NCBI GenBank assembly: GCA_045544835.1
Contig: JAZPZS010000129.1
Coordinates: forward strand, 1 to 24,672
Source of the DNA: UBA1189 sp045544835
Lineage (GTDB): Bacteria > Bacteroidota > Bacteroidia > Bacteroidales > Bacteroidaceae
Direction: 5' to 3'
DNA length: 24,672 bases
A model generated the notes under the pieces. It worked only from the letters and a program-made list of their open reading frames with translations, was not told the DNA's origin and did no database searches. This document shows positions 14,518 to 21,424 of the stretch, one piece after another. The position numbers were made by a program, and so were the translations under genes. Numbering within the stretch: position 1 is the stretch's first letter; the number at the start of each line of letters is the position of its first letter.

Positions 14518-15801
14518 TTATTCCACTGGGATGTTCTTGTTGATGTTCCTGCTTCCTGCCAGTGCATAGTAGAGGATGTAGGCGAGCATAATGATGATGA
14601 GCCAGTAGCTGGGTATGTAGCCGATGTTGAGGGCGAGTACGTTGTGCTGGATGAGCGGCATGATGCCACCGCCCACAACGAGCATCATGAAGATGCCTGA
14701 GGCTTGCTCGGTGTATTTGCCCAGACCCTCAACACAGAGGTTGAAGATGGCACCCCACATCACAGAAGTGCAGATACCACAGGCTGCGATGAAGGCACAT
14801 TTCAATGGCACTTGCCCGCCTTTGACCGTCATCTCCATACCCTCGGGCAAGAAGATGGCGATGAGCAGTAGTAGGATTGCTACGGACGCCACTACGGTCA
14901 GTTGGGTTCGGGTAGACACTTTGCCGCTGATGAGCGAGCTCAGCGAGCGACCGATGAGCATGAGAAACCAGTAGGTGGCTGCCAGGAATCCGGCTATGGT
15001 GGCCGAGCCCTCGAAACCGAGTGAGTTGATGTAGAAGAGCATTTCGTTGGGGATGCCAATCTCAAGTCCTACGTAGAAGAAGATGGCGATGGCGCCCAGC
15101 ACAAAATGGCGGAAATGCCATGCACTGTGCTCATACTTCACATTCTTGCCGCGTCCCAATGCCGGTTCGGGCACTCTGACGAAAGAGATGATGATGAAGG
15201 CCAGGGCAAACACTGCCATGCCTATGAACAGCAATGGTGTGACATCGGCCATACTGGTCTTCACGGTTACCGTGCCTACCAGAACCCCGACGAGCAGGGG
15301 AGTCAGCGTGCCGGTCAGCGAGTTGAGCGAGCCGCCCGTCTGTACCAGCTGGTTACCCTTGTTGCCCCCGCCACCGAGGAGGTTGAGCATGGGGTTCACT
15401 ACAGTATTGAGCATGCATACGCAGAATCCGCAGATGAAGGCACCGAGCAGATAGATGAGAAGATTGAGGGCTACGATTTGTCCGCCTACGCTGAACACGG
15501 CGATGTCGGCACCGACAATGCTGCTCAGGTACTGCACGAACAGACCTGCCAGTCCTATGGCTAGAGCGATGAGCGAGGTTCTCTTGTATCCGACGGTTGT
15601 GAGCATCTTGCCCGCAGGGATACCCATGAAGAGGTAAGCGGCAAAGTTCATCATATTGCCCATCATGCCTGCCCATTCGTATTTGTACCCCCAGATGGTA
15701 CCGAACGGAGCAGCCATATTGGTGACGAAAGCAATCATCGCAAAGATGAAAAACATGGTAATAATGGCAATCGTATTACCGCTCTTGTTTGTTTTAGTCA
15801 T
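14518..15801 (-). CDS. MFS transporter, FucP-like sugar permease family
   Basis: This is an inner-membrane secondary transporter of the major facilitator superfamily, closest in pattern to FucP/GluP-type sugar:H+ symporters. The 427-residue product has about 12 hydrophobic segments, starting with NTIAIITMFFIFAMIAFVTN. The region NPMLNLLGGGGNKGNQLVQTGGSLNSL resembles the FucP segment with NPLLNVLG and a helix carrying Ala/Asn/Ser. It lies downstream of the lyase on the same strand, after 187 nt that contain a likely terminator, so the two are not necessarily one unit. The substrate (sugar or related) is inferred from the family only. Confidence 0.85.
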   Translation of the reverse strand: MTKTNKSGNTIAIITMFFIFAMIAFVTNMAAPFGTIWGYKYEWAGMMGNMMNFAAYLFMGIPAGKMLTTVGYKRTSLIALAIGLAGLFVQYLSSIVGADIAVFSVGGQIVALNLLIYLLGAFICGFCVCMLNTVVNPMLNLLGGGGNKGNQLVQTGGSLNSLTGTLTPLLVGVLVGTVTVKTSMADVTPLLFIGMAVFALAFIIISFVRVPEPALGRGKNVKYEHSAWHFRHFVLGAIAIFFYVGLEIGIPNEMLFYINSLGFEGSATIAGFLAATYWFLMLIGRSLSSLISGKVSTRTQLTVVASVAILLLLIAIFLPEGMEMTVKGGQVPLKCAFIAACGICTSVMWGAIFNLCVEGLGKYTEQASGIFMMLVVGGGIMPLIQHNVLALNIGYIPSYWLIIIMLAYILYYALAGSRNINKNIPVE

Positions 15802-15914
15802 AATCCTATAATATTAGTTGTTTATAAAAATATAGCAGGTTCTTGGGTGAAAAGCGCAATTTCTTCTGCGATATAGACTAACGTAATGATTGCTTGTCTT
15901 GTTCATTGTGTGGC

Positions 15915-15954
15915 GTAAAAGAGAAAGAGGAGCATCCCGCAGTGGGAATACTCC
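15915..15954 (-). terminator. Probable terminator of the beta-eliminating lyase gene
   Basis: Read on the - strand, GGAGTATTCCC and GGGATGCTCC form a slightly imperfect 9-10 bp stem with a 5-nt loop, followed by a pyrimidine tract TCTTTCTCTTTT. It lies about 35 nt after the lyase stop codon. The remaining sequence up to the MFS start shows no clear TAnnTTTG promoter on the - strand. Confidence 0.6.
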
Positions 15955-15988
15955 TCCATTGTTCTTATGGCATCAAGCTTGGCCTCTA

Positions 15989-17437
15989 TTACAGCGATTC
16001 GCCGAAGTCCTGACGGAATTTTTCGACCAGTTGCTCTTGCCAGAAGCCTATTTCTTTCAATCGGCCTGTGAAGAAGCGCAGCACAGAGGGCTCCTCGACC
16101 CATTCGAGACCGCCGATGAGTTCGCGGTTGTCCCAGAGCCATTTCACGCGGTCGGCCACATACTTCAGCTGTGATAGGGTGTATACACGGCGGGGTACAG
16201 CGAGACGCATGAGCTCAAGTTCTGCATAGGGTTCTGTGCCGTCGGGGTTGCGCTGCTCTGAGAGTGTGCCACGCTCCATACCACGGATGCCGCTGACGAT
16301 GTAGAGTGCTGCGGCAACGGCAGCAGCAGGGTATTGGTCGTGTGGCATGTCGGGCACGAAGGCACCGGCGTTGAGGTGGCAGCCCAGTCCGCCGGCAGGG
16401 AGGATGACGGGCACGCCGTAGTCGTCGAGCTCCTTGGCAAGGTAGTTGATGAACTCTGGTCCCTGGCTGATGTACTCCATGTCGAGGCTTTCGTAGAGAC
16501 CCTGTGCCAAAGACTCCATGGTGCGTACGTCCATACCTCCATAGGTCAAGAAACCTTCGTAGAGAGGTATGTACTCGACCATCATCTTGGTGAATCGCTC
16601 ATCCTTGCTGGTGATGATACCACCCTTGGCGAAGCCGAGCTTGCGGGCCGAGAAGTAGATGATGTCGAAGTGGTCGGCCAGCAGGTGATAGATGGTCTTG
16701 AGATCCATATATTTGCAGCGTGCCTCGCGGGTCTTCATGAAGTAGACGTTATCCTGGAGCAGCGATGCGTCGAGCACGCTGATGATGTTGTTGTCGTGGC
16801 AGATGTCGGTCACGGCAAGCATATTTTCGAGCGATACGGGCTGTCCTCCGATGAGGTTTGTGCCAGCCTCTACGCGTACGAAGGCGATGTTCTCGGCACC
16901 CTTCTCCTTGATTGTGGCGCGCAGCTTCTTGAGGTCGAAGTCGCCCTTGAAGGGGTCGTTCGATTGAGGCTTGAGTCCCTTCTCAGCCACCAATTCCTCC
17001 ACGGTGCCTCCCATGCGGGTGATGTGGGCCTTGGTCGTGGTGAAGTGGAAGTTCATCAGTGCCGTCTGTTCGGGCTTCACCAATGCCGAGGCGAGGATGT
17101 TCTCGCAGGCGCGTCCCTGATGGGCCGGCAATACGTTTTCTGTGCCAAATACCTCCTTGACAGCCTCTTTCACACGGGTAAAGGTCTCAGACCCAGCATA
17201 TGAGTCGTCGGCACGCATCGATGCGGCCAGCTGCAGGTCGCTCATGGCGTTGACGCCCGAGTCGGTGAGCATATCGAGATAGATGTCGCGGTTCTGGAGG
17301 AGGAAGGTGTTGTTGCCGGCTTCCTTGATACATTGCAGACGCTCCTCGATGGGGCGGAGGAAGAGCTTCTGCACCACGCGCACCTTGTGCATTTCCAAGG
17401 GCACCTGCTCTTTTTCTTGGTAGAATTTGATTTGCAT
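15989..17437 (-). CDS. Beta-eliminating lyase, tyrosine phenol-lyase/tryptophanase-like
   Basis: This is a PLP enzyme of the tryptophanase/tyrosine phenol-lyase family, which splits an aromatic amino acid into pyruvate, ammonia and the aromatic ring. The 482-residue product keeps LTDSG (57-61), Tyr80 in YAGS, HQGR (106-109), GGQPVS (197-202), the pyridine-binding Asp223, the cofactor lysine Lys266 in SARKLGFAKGG and the substrate-carboxylate Arg411. GMERG (386-390), FFTGR (455-459) and PRRVYT look more like tyrosine phenol-lyase than E. coli TnaA, from memory. Oddities: the arginine usually three residues after that Asp is Leu226, and the lysine loop is one residue shorter than in known enzymes. 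Substrate is therefore uncertain. Divergent from thrC. Confidence 0.85.
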   Translation of the reverse strand: MQIKFYQEKEQVPLEMHKVRVVQKLFLRPIEERLQCIKEAGNNTFLLQNRDIYLDMLTDSGVNAMSDLQLAASMRADDSYAGSETFTRVKEAVKEVFGTENVLPAHQGRACENILASALVKPEQTALMNFHFTTTKAHITRMGGTVEELVAEKGLKPQSNDPFKGDFDLKKLRATIKEKGAENIAFVRVEAGTNLIGGQPVSLENMLAVTDICHDNNIISVLDASLLQDNVYFMKTREARCKYMDLKTIYHLLADHFDIIYFSARKLGFAKGGIITSKDERFTKMMVEYIPLYEGFLTYGGMDVRTMESLAQGLYESLDMEYISQGPEFINYLAKELDDYGVPVILPAGGLGCHLNAGAFVPDMPHDQYPAAAVAAALYIVSGIRGMERGTLSEQRNPDGTEPYAELELMRLAVPRRVYTLSQLKYVADRVKWLWDNRELIGGLEWVEEPSVLRFFTGRLKEIGFWQEQLVEKFRQDFGESL

Positions 17438-17628
17438 AACGGTTATTTTCTAAGTGTTTGATGTTTTCATTATATATTCGGTCGCGAAGTTATACATAAT
17501 TATTGAAAAAAATGCAATAATGCGATATAAATTGCTTGTAACAACATCATCATCACCATATTTCCAATAATTCCTTCGTACAGGGCCTTTTTGCCCGCCA
17601 TTATGTATGCGTGTTTGAAATCTTTTCG

Positions 17629-17636
17629 TATATTTG
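17629..17636 (+). promoter_or_regulatory. -7 element of the thrC promoter
   Basis: TATATTTG matches TAnnTTTG exactly, about 60 nt upstream of the thrC ATG. The TTTG at 17614-17617 is too close (11 bp) to serve as its -33 box, so the upstream half is not convincing. The leader between it and the ATG has no clear riboswitch or attenuator. Confidence 0.5.
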
Positions 17637-17695
17637 CACACCATATCAGTTAGGTAGGTTATTTAGTTTTGATTTATAATTAAGGAAAGCAAAAG

Positions 17696-19030
17696 ATGAG
17701 ATATTATAGCACCAACCGACAGGCGCCGCATGCATCACTCGCTGAAGCCGTAGTGCGTGGCCTGGCTACAGACAGGGGATTGTATATGCCCGAGCGTATA
17801 AAGCAGCTGCCGAAGGAGTTTTTCGACGGCATTGCAGAGATGAGTTTTCAGGAGATTGCCTATCGGGTGGCCGATGCCTTCTTCGGTGAGGATATCCCTG
17901 CCGAGGAGCTGAAGCGTATCGTGTATGACACGCTGGCGTTCGATGCCCCCGTGGTGCATGTGGATGGCAATATCCATTCGCTGGAGCTCTATCATGGTCC
18001 TACACTGGCGTTCAAGGATGTGGGCGCTCGCTTCATGGCACGACTGCTAGGACACTTTATCAAAAACGATAACGTTAACGAAAACGAAGACTGCAATGTG
18101 CGGCAGACGGGTGAGGTTAACGTCCTTGTAGCCACTTCTGGCGACACGGGCTCGGCAGTGGCCAACGGTTTCCTCGGTGTGGAGGGTATTCATGTGTATG
18201 TGCTCTACCCGAAGGGTAAGGTGAGCGCTATACAGGAGTGTCAGTTCACCACGTTGGGACAGAATATTACGGCGCTTGAGGTGGATGGCGTGTTTGACGA
18301 CTGCCAGCGCTTGGTGAAGAGCGCCTTCATGGATGCCGAGCTGAATGCCCACATGCGCCTCACCTCGGCCAACTCAATCAACGTGGCCCGATTCCTCCCG
18401 CAGGCGTTCTACTACTTCTATGCCTATGCGCAGATGAAGCGTCAGGGCAAGGAGGGCGAACTGGTGATCTGTGTGCCCAGCGGCAACTTCGGTAACCTCT
18501 GTGCCGGACTCTTTGCACACCGCATGGGTCTCCCCATCAAGCGCTTCATAGCGGCCAACAACAGCAACGACATCTTCTATCAATACCTGCTGACGGGTGA
18601 GTACTGCCCGCGTGCCTCGGTGCAGACCATTGCCAATGCGATGGATGTGGGCGACCCGAGCAACTTTGCCCGCATACTCGACCTCTATGGCCACTCGCAT
18701 GCCGATATATGCAAGCTCATCAGCGGTGCGGCTTATACCGACGAGCAGATTGCCGAGACACTGGCCGATACCTATCACCGTACGGGCTACCTGCTCGACC
18801 CGCACGGGGCTTGTGGCTATCGTGCGCTGAGCGAGATGTTGCGCGACGGTGAGCAGGGCGTGTTCCTTGAAACGGCTCATCCGGCCAAGTTTCGCGATAC
18901 GGTAGAGGGTATCATCAAGGATGAGGTGGCTATCCCCGAGAAGTTGCAGGCCTTCATGCGCGGCACCAAGCAGTCGGTGCCCATGAGCGCCGGGTTCGAG
19001 GACTTCAAGGCCTATTTGATGCATCATTAG
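17696..19030 (+). CDS. thrC: Threonine synthase
   Basis: This cytoplasmic PLP enzyme converts O-phospho-L-homoserine to threonine. The 444-residue product has the family N-terminus (YYSTNRQAPHASLAEAV...RGLYMPE), the cofactor lysine Lys107 in GPTLAFKDVGARF, the phosphate-binding SGDTGSAVA loop and the SANSIN and PSGNFGNLCAG motifs. The length fits the shorter, bacterial (E. coli-like) class. A hydrophilic insert rich in Asn, Asp and Glu lies just before the NVLVATSGDTG strand (about 123-140). The ATG at 17696 is preceded by AAGGAAAG, a possible ribosome site. It stands alone, not beside thrA or thrB. Confidence 0.96.
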   Translation: MRYYSTNRQAPHASLAEAVVRGLATDRGLYMPERIKQLPKEFFDGIAEMSFQEIAYRVADAFFGEDIPAEELKRIVYDTLAFDAPVVHVDGNIHSLELYHGPTLAFKDVGARFMARLLGHFIKNDNVNENEDCNVRQTGEVNVLVATSGDTGSAVANGFLGVEGIHVYVLYPKGKVSAIQECQFTTLGQNITALEVDGVFDDCQRLVKSAFMDAELNAHMRLTSANSINVARFLPQAFYYFYAYAQMKRQGKEGELVICVPSGNFGNLCAGLFAHRMGLPIKRFIAANNSNDIFYQYLLTGEYCPRASVQTIANAMDVGDPSNFARILDLYGHSHADICKLISGAAYTDEQIAETLADTYHRTGYLLDPHGACGYRALSEMLRDGEQGVFLETAHPAKFRDTVEGIIKDEVAIPEKLQAFMRGTKQSVPMSAGFEDFKAYLMHH

Positions 19031-19354
19031 TCTGTAATCTAGTTATCCCATAGGGGATATTGGGCTTCTGCACCCTCGCTGTAGATGACACACCCATCAA
19101 GATTTAGGACGAGTTAAAAAACAGGATGAGTATATGTATGAATAATGCATATATAAGACATAGCCTCGGATAAATGCGTAGAGATGCTTCCCTATGACAG
19201 GAACGAGCAACCATGAGTATCAGTAGGATTACAGCATTGACGTTATTGTGTTACGTTATTTTTTGTTTTGTCACAGCATTCAATGTGTAACTATATATCG
19301 TAGAGCTTTTGGTTATTTATATAACTCGCATTCATGGAGATTTTTCGAATAAGG
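19031..19354. other. Intergenic region between thrC and the mutarotase gene
   Basis: This stretch is AT-rich and non-coding in all frames as far as I can judge. It holds a perfect 6-bp hairpin TATCCC/GGGATA (19044-19059) 14 nt after the thrC stop, without a T-run, which may be a weak terminator. A small palindromic TATATG...CATATA pair lies near 19130-19155. I see no RNA gene or repeat family. Confidence 0.5.
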
Positions 19355-19386
19355 TTTCCTATTTCGGCTATTTGTGTGTAACTTTG
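19355..19386 (+). promoter_or_regulatory. Promoter of the mutarotase-GH43 unit
   Basis: TTTC (19355-19358) and TAACTTTG (19379-19386) are 20 bp apart, close to the Bacteroidetes consensus. The in-frame upstream GTG at 19374 lies between the boxes, so the first usable start is the ATG at 19413. Confidence 0.6.
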
Positions 19387-19412
19387 TGGAATCATGTAAA
19401 AAATATAAAGCG

Positions 19413-19811
19413 ATGACTGGAATAGTAAAAACAGTGAACGGATATAAAGCAAAACGGCATTCTGTACCCGTGAAGCGCTATTGCCGAACTATGGATTTGA
19501 AATCTGACGATGCGCTAATTCAAGAATATATACGTAGACATAGCAAGGATCAAGCATGGCCTGAAGTCCTGAATGGTATACGTGAGGTGGGCATACTCGA
19601 AATGGAGATTTATATTTTGGGCAATCGTTTGTTTATGATTGTAGAAACCGCCCTCGACTTCGATTGGGACAGTGCCATGGAGCGATTGGCAACGTTGCCT
19701 CGCCAACAGGAATGGGAGGATTTTATGGCTATATTTCAGCAGTGTAAAGAGGGGGATACTGCCGATGATAAATGGAGGATGATGGAGCGTATGTTTTATC
19801 TTTACGATTGA
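19413..19811 (+). CDS. L-rhamnose mutarotase-family protein
   Basis: This is a small alpha/beta-barrel protein of the RhaM family, which interconverts the alpha and beta anomers of L-rhamnose (or a related sugar). From the ATG at 19413 it has 132 residues, the last ~110 forming the family domain. The active-site stretch YIRRHS (39-44), with the expected catalytic His43, is followed by AWPEV (48-52), and the IYILGNRLFMIVE strand and the terminal MFYLYD match the RhaM pattern. About 20 residues precede the domain. No rhaA, rhaB or rhaD is nearby. The next gene is a GH43 lipoprotein 43 nt downstream, so the two probably form a small sugar unit. Rhamnose specificity is inferred. Confidence 0.82.
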   Translation: MTGIVKTVNGYKAKRHSVPVKRYCRTMDLKSDDALIQEYIRRHSKDQAWPEVLNGIREVGILEMEIYILGNRLFMIVETALDFDWDSAMERLATLPRQQEWEDFMAIFQQCKEGDTADDKWRMMERMFYLYD

Positions 19812-19854
19812 GTGTCTCTGACTATTGTTTTGTTACCTAAAAAATAATTGCAAT

Positions 19855-20874
19855 ATGAAAAGACTTTCATTTCTATTCATTGTTCTATTGGCACTGAATG
19901 CCTGCATGGATACTCCGAAAGAAAAAAATGACAAACAGGAGATACGCAAGGCACGTGGTTTCCGTACAGACATTCCGATCGACTCTATCCGATTGAGTGA
20001 TCCCTGTATTATGGCCGACAAGGCTACTGGGATGTACTATATGACTGGGACGGGTGGTCGTATGTGGAAGAGCCGTGACCTGGCACGATGGGAGGGGCCT
20101 TACCACATTGCGTTTACTGATAGCACCTCATGGATGGGAAAACGTCCTGAAATATGGGCGGCTGAATTTCATCAATACAAAGGGAGGTATTACTACTTTG
20201 CTACCTTCACGAACAATGCCATAAAGATTGACACTGTAGCAGGAAATGTCATCCCGCGCCGTGCCAGTCACGTGCTGGTAAGTGATAATCCCGAAGGACC
20301 ATATTTCCCGATGGATGAGCCTACATACCTTCCTGCCGATATGCCAACGCTTGACGGTACTTTCTGGGTGGACACCGATGGCAAACCTTACATGGTGTAC
20401 TGTGGCGAATGGCTGCAAAACCTTAATGGTACGATGGAAAAGATTGAATTGACACCCGACCTTAGCGGCTCTGTAGGCGAGGGGAAGGTGCTCTTTCGTG
20501 CCAGCGATTCGCCCTGGAGTCGTGAACTTATTGATGATAAGGTGGTACCCAATCGTGTGACAGATGGACCATGGCTCTTCCGTACCGGAACGGGACGCTT
20601 GGGCATGATATGGACCAGTTGGGTGTACAATGTCTATACTCAAGGGGTTGCCTACTCGGAGAGTGGTACTTTGGATGGTCCGTGGATACAGGAGGCTGAG
20701 CCCATTACACCGCCCAACTTCGGTCATGGCATGTTGTTTCAGGATCTTAATGGGCAATGGCTGATGTCGGTACACAGCCATCGTGATGTAGGGCATTATG
20801 TTCGTATACCCCACCTGTTCAAGGTGGATCTTACGGGCGACAAGCTCGTTGTGGGTGATCGCTATATCCCGTAG
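19855..20874 (+). CDS. Glycoside hydrolase family 43 lipoprotein
   Basis: This is a five-bladed beta-propeller hydrolase, by family an arabinofuranosidase, xylosidase or related enzyme, anchored in the periplasm or on the surface. From the ATG at 19855 it has 339 residues. The lipobox is LNAC (Cys17), followed by a charged linker. The expected base Asp49 is in LSDPCI, the second Asp167 in TLDGTFWVDTDGKPYMVY, and FGHGMLFQDLNGQW closes the propeller. Where the general acid usually lies in an EGP motif, this protein has DGP (Asp237, VTDGPWLFR). From memory this occurs in some Bacteroidetes GH43 subfamilies, so it may be active with another acid, or altered. Downstream of a mutarotase gene and followed by a terminator. 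Confidence 0.86.
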   Translation: MKRLSFLFIVLLALNACMDTPKEKNDKQEIRKARGFRTDIPIDSIRLSDPCIMADKATGMYYMTGTGGRMWKSRDLARWEGPYHIAFTDSTSWMGKRPEIWAAEFHQYKGRYYYFATFTNNAIKIDTVAGNVIPRRASHVLVSDNPEGPYFPMDEPTYLPADMPTLDGTFWVDTDGKPYMVYCGEWLQNLNGTMEKIELTPDLSGSVGEGKVLFRASDSPWSRELIDDKVVPNRVTDGPWLFRTGTGRLGMIWTSWVYNVYTQGVAYSESGTLDGPWIQEAEPITPPNFGHGMLFQDLNGQWLMSVHSHRDVGHYVRIPHLFKVDLTGDKLVVGDRYIP

Positions 20875-20927
20875 GCTTATCTTGCAAAATCCTTTGGACC
20901 GGTGTCCCGTAACTTGTTGATAAAAGA

Positions 20928-20953
20928 AAAAGGCATGTTTTCAAATGCCTTTT
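20928..20953. terminator. Terminator shared by GH43 and rpiB
   Basis: Perfect 9-bp arms AAAAGGCAT (20928-20936) and ATGCCTTTT (20945-20953) enclose an 8-nt loop, with A- and T-rich arms on both sides, between two convergent genes. Either strand reads a T-rich 3' arm. Confidence 0.78.
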
Positions 20954-20976
20954 GTCGTTAATGTGAGTAGATGCCG

Positions 20977-21411
20977 TTACTTCACGGGAATCTTGTCGAT
21001 ACGTGCCTGGTGGCGTCCGCCCTCAAAGGGAGTGTTGAAGAACTCCTCCATGATGGCTGCTGCCGTAGCAGTGTCAATGAAGCGTCCGGGCATCACGAGC
21101 ACGTTGGCATCGTTGTGCTGGCGTATGAGATGCGCTATCTCGGGTATCCAGCAGAGTCCGGCACGTATGCCCTGATGCTTGTTGAGCGTCATGTTGATGC
21201 CCTCGCCGCTGCCGCAGATAGCAATGCCGGGGTAGCACTCGCCACTCTCTACGGCTGCTGCAAGCGGGTGTCCATAGTCGGCATAGTCGCAGCTATCAGT
21301 GCTGTAGGTGCCGAAGTCCTTGTACTCCCAGCCTTTGGCCTCGAGCCACTGCTTCACATATTCTTTCAGTTCGTAGCCTGCGTGGTCGCTGGCCAATCCG
21401 ATTGTCTTCAT
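20977..21411 (-). CDS. rpiB: Ribose 5-phosphate isomerase B
   Basis: This cytoplasmic enzyme interconverts ribose 5-phosphate and ribulose 5-phosphate in the non-oxidative pentose phosphate pathway. The 144-residue product has ASDHAG (7-12), the catalytic Cys66 in AICGSGEGIN, and His99 in RQHNDANVLVMPGR, which holds the phosphate region. The length is typical (about 145-150). It begins 13 nt after the transketolase stop codon, so the two form an operon. An allose-phosphate-isomerase role is a family alternative but is less likely next to transketolase. Confidence 0.96.
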   Translation of the reverse strand: MKTIGLASDHAGYELKEYVKQWLEAKGWEYKDFGTYSTDSCDYADYGHPLAAAVESGECYPGIAICGSGEGINMTLNKHQGIRAGLCWIPEIAHLIRQHNDANVLVMPGRFIDTATAAAIMEEFFNTPFEGGRHQARIDKIPVK

Positions 21412-21424
21412 TGAACAGTTTCTT

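Noticed and set aside
16334..17203. Open frame of 289 codons on the + strand inside the lyase gene.
   Set aside because: It is antisense to a conserved enzyme; the predicted protein has a composition (His, Val, Leu, Gly) typical of mirror frames and no motif.
17583..17596. GGGC/GCCC hairpin upstream of thrC as a possible attenuator.
   Set aside because: It is only 4 bp, lies upstream of the -7 element and so would not be in the thrC transcript.
17450..17644. Small open frame on the - strand in the lyase-thrC divergent region.
   Set aside because: It has no recognisable product, lies in an AT-rich region and covers the promoters of both flanking genes.
20128..20814. Open frame on the - strand inside the GH43 gene.
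   Set aside because: It overlaps the conserved propeller; no family pattern, promoter or signal is seen for it.
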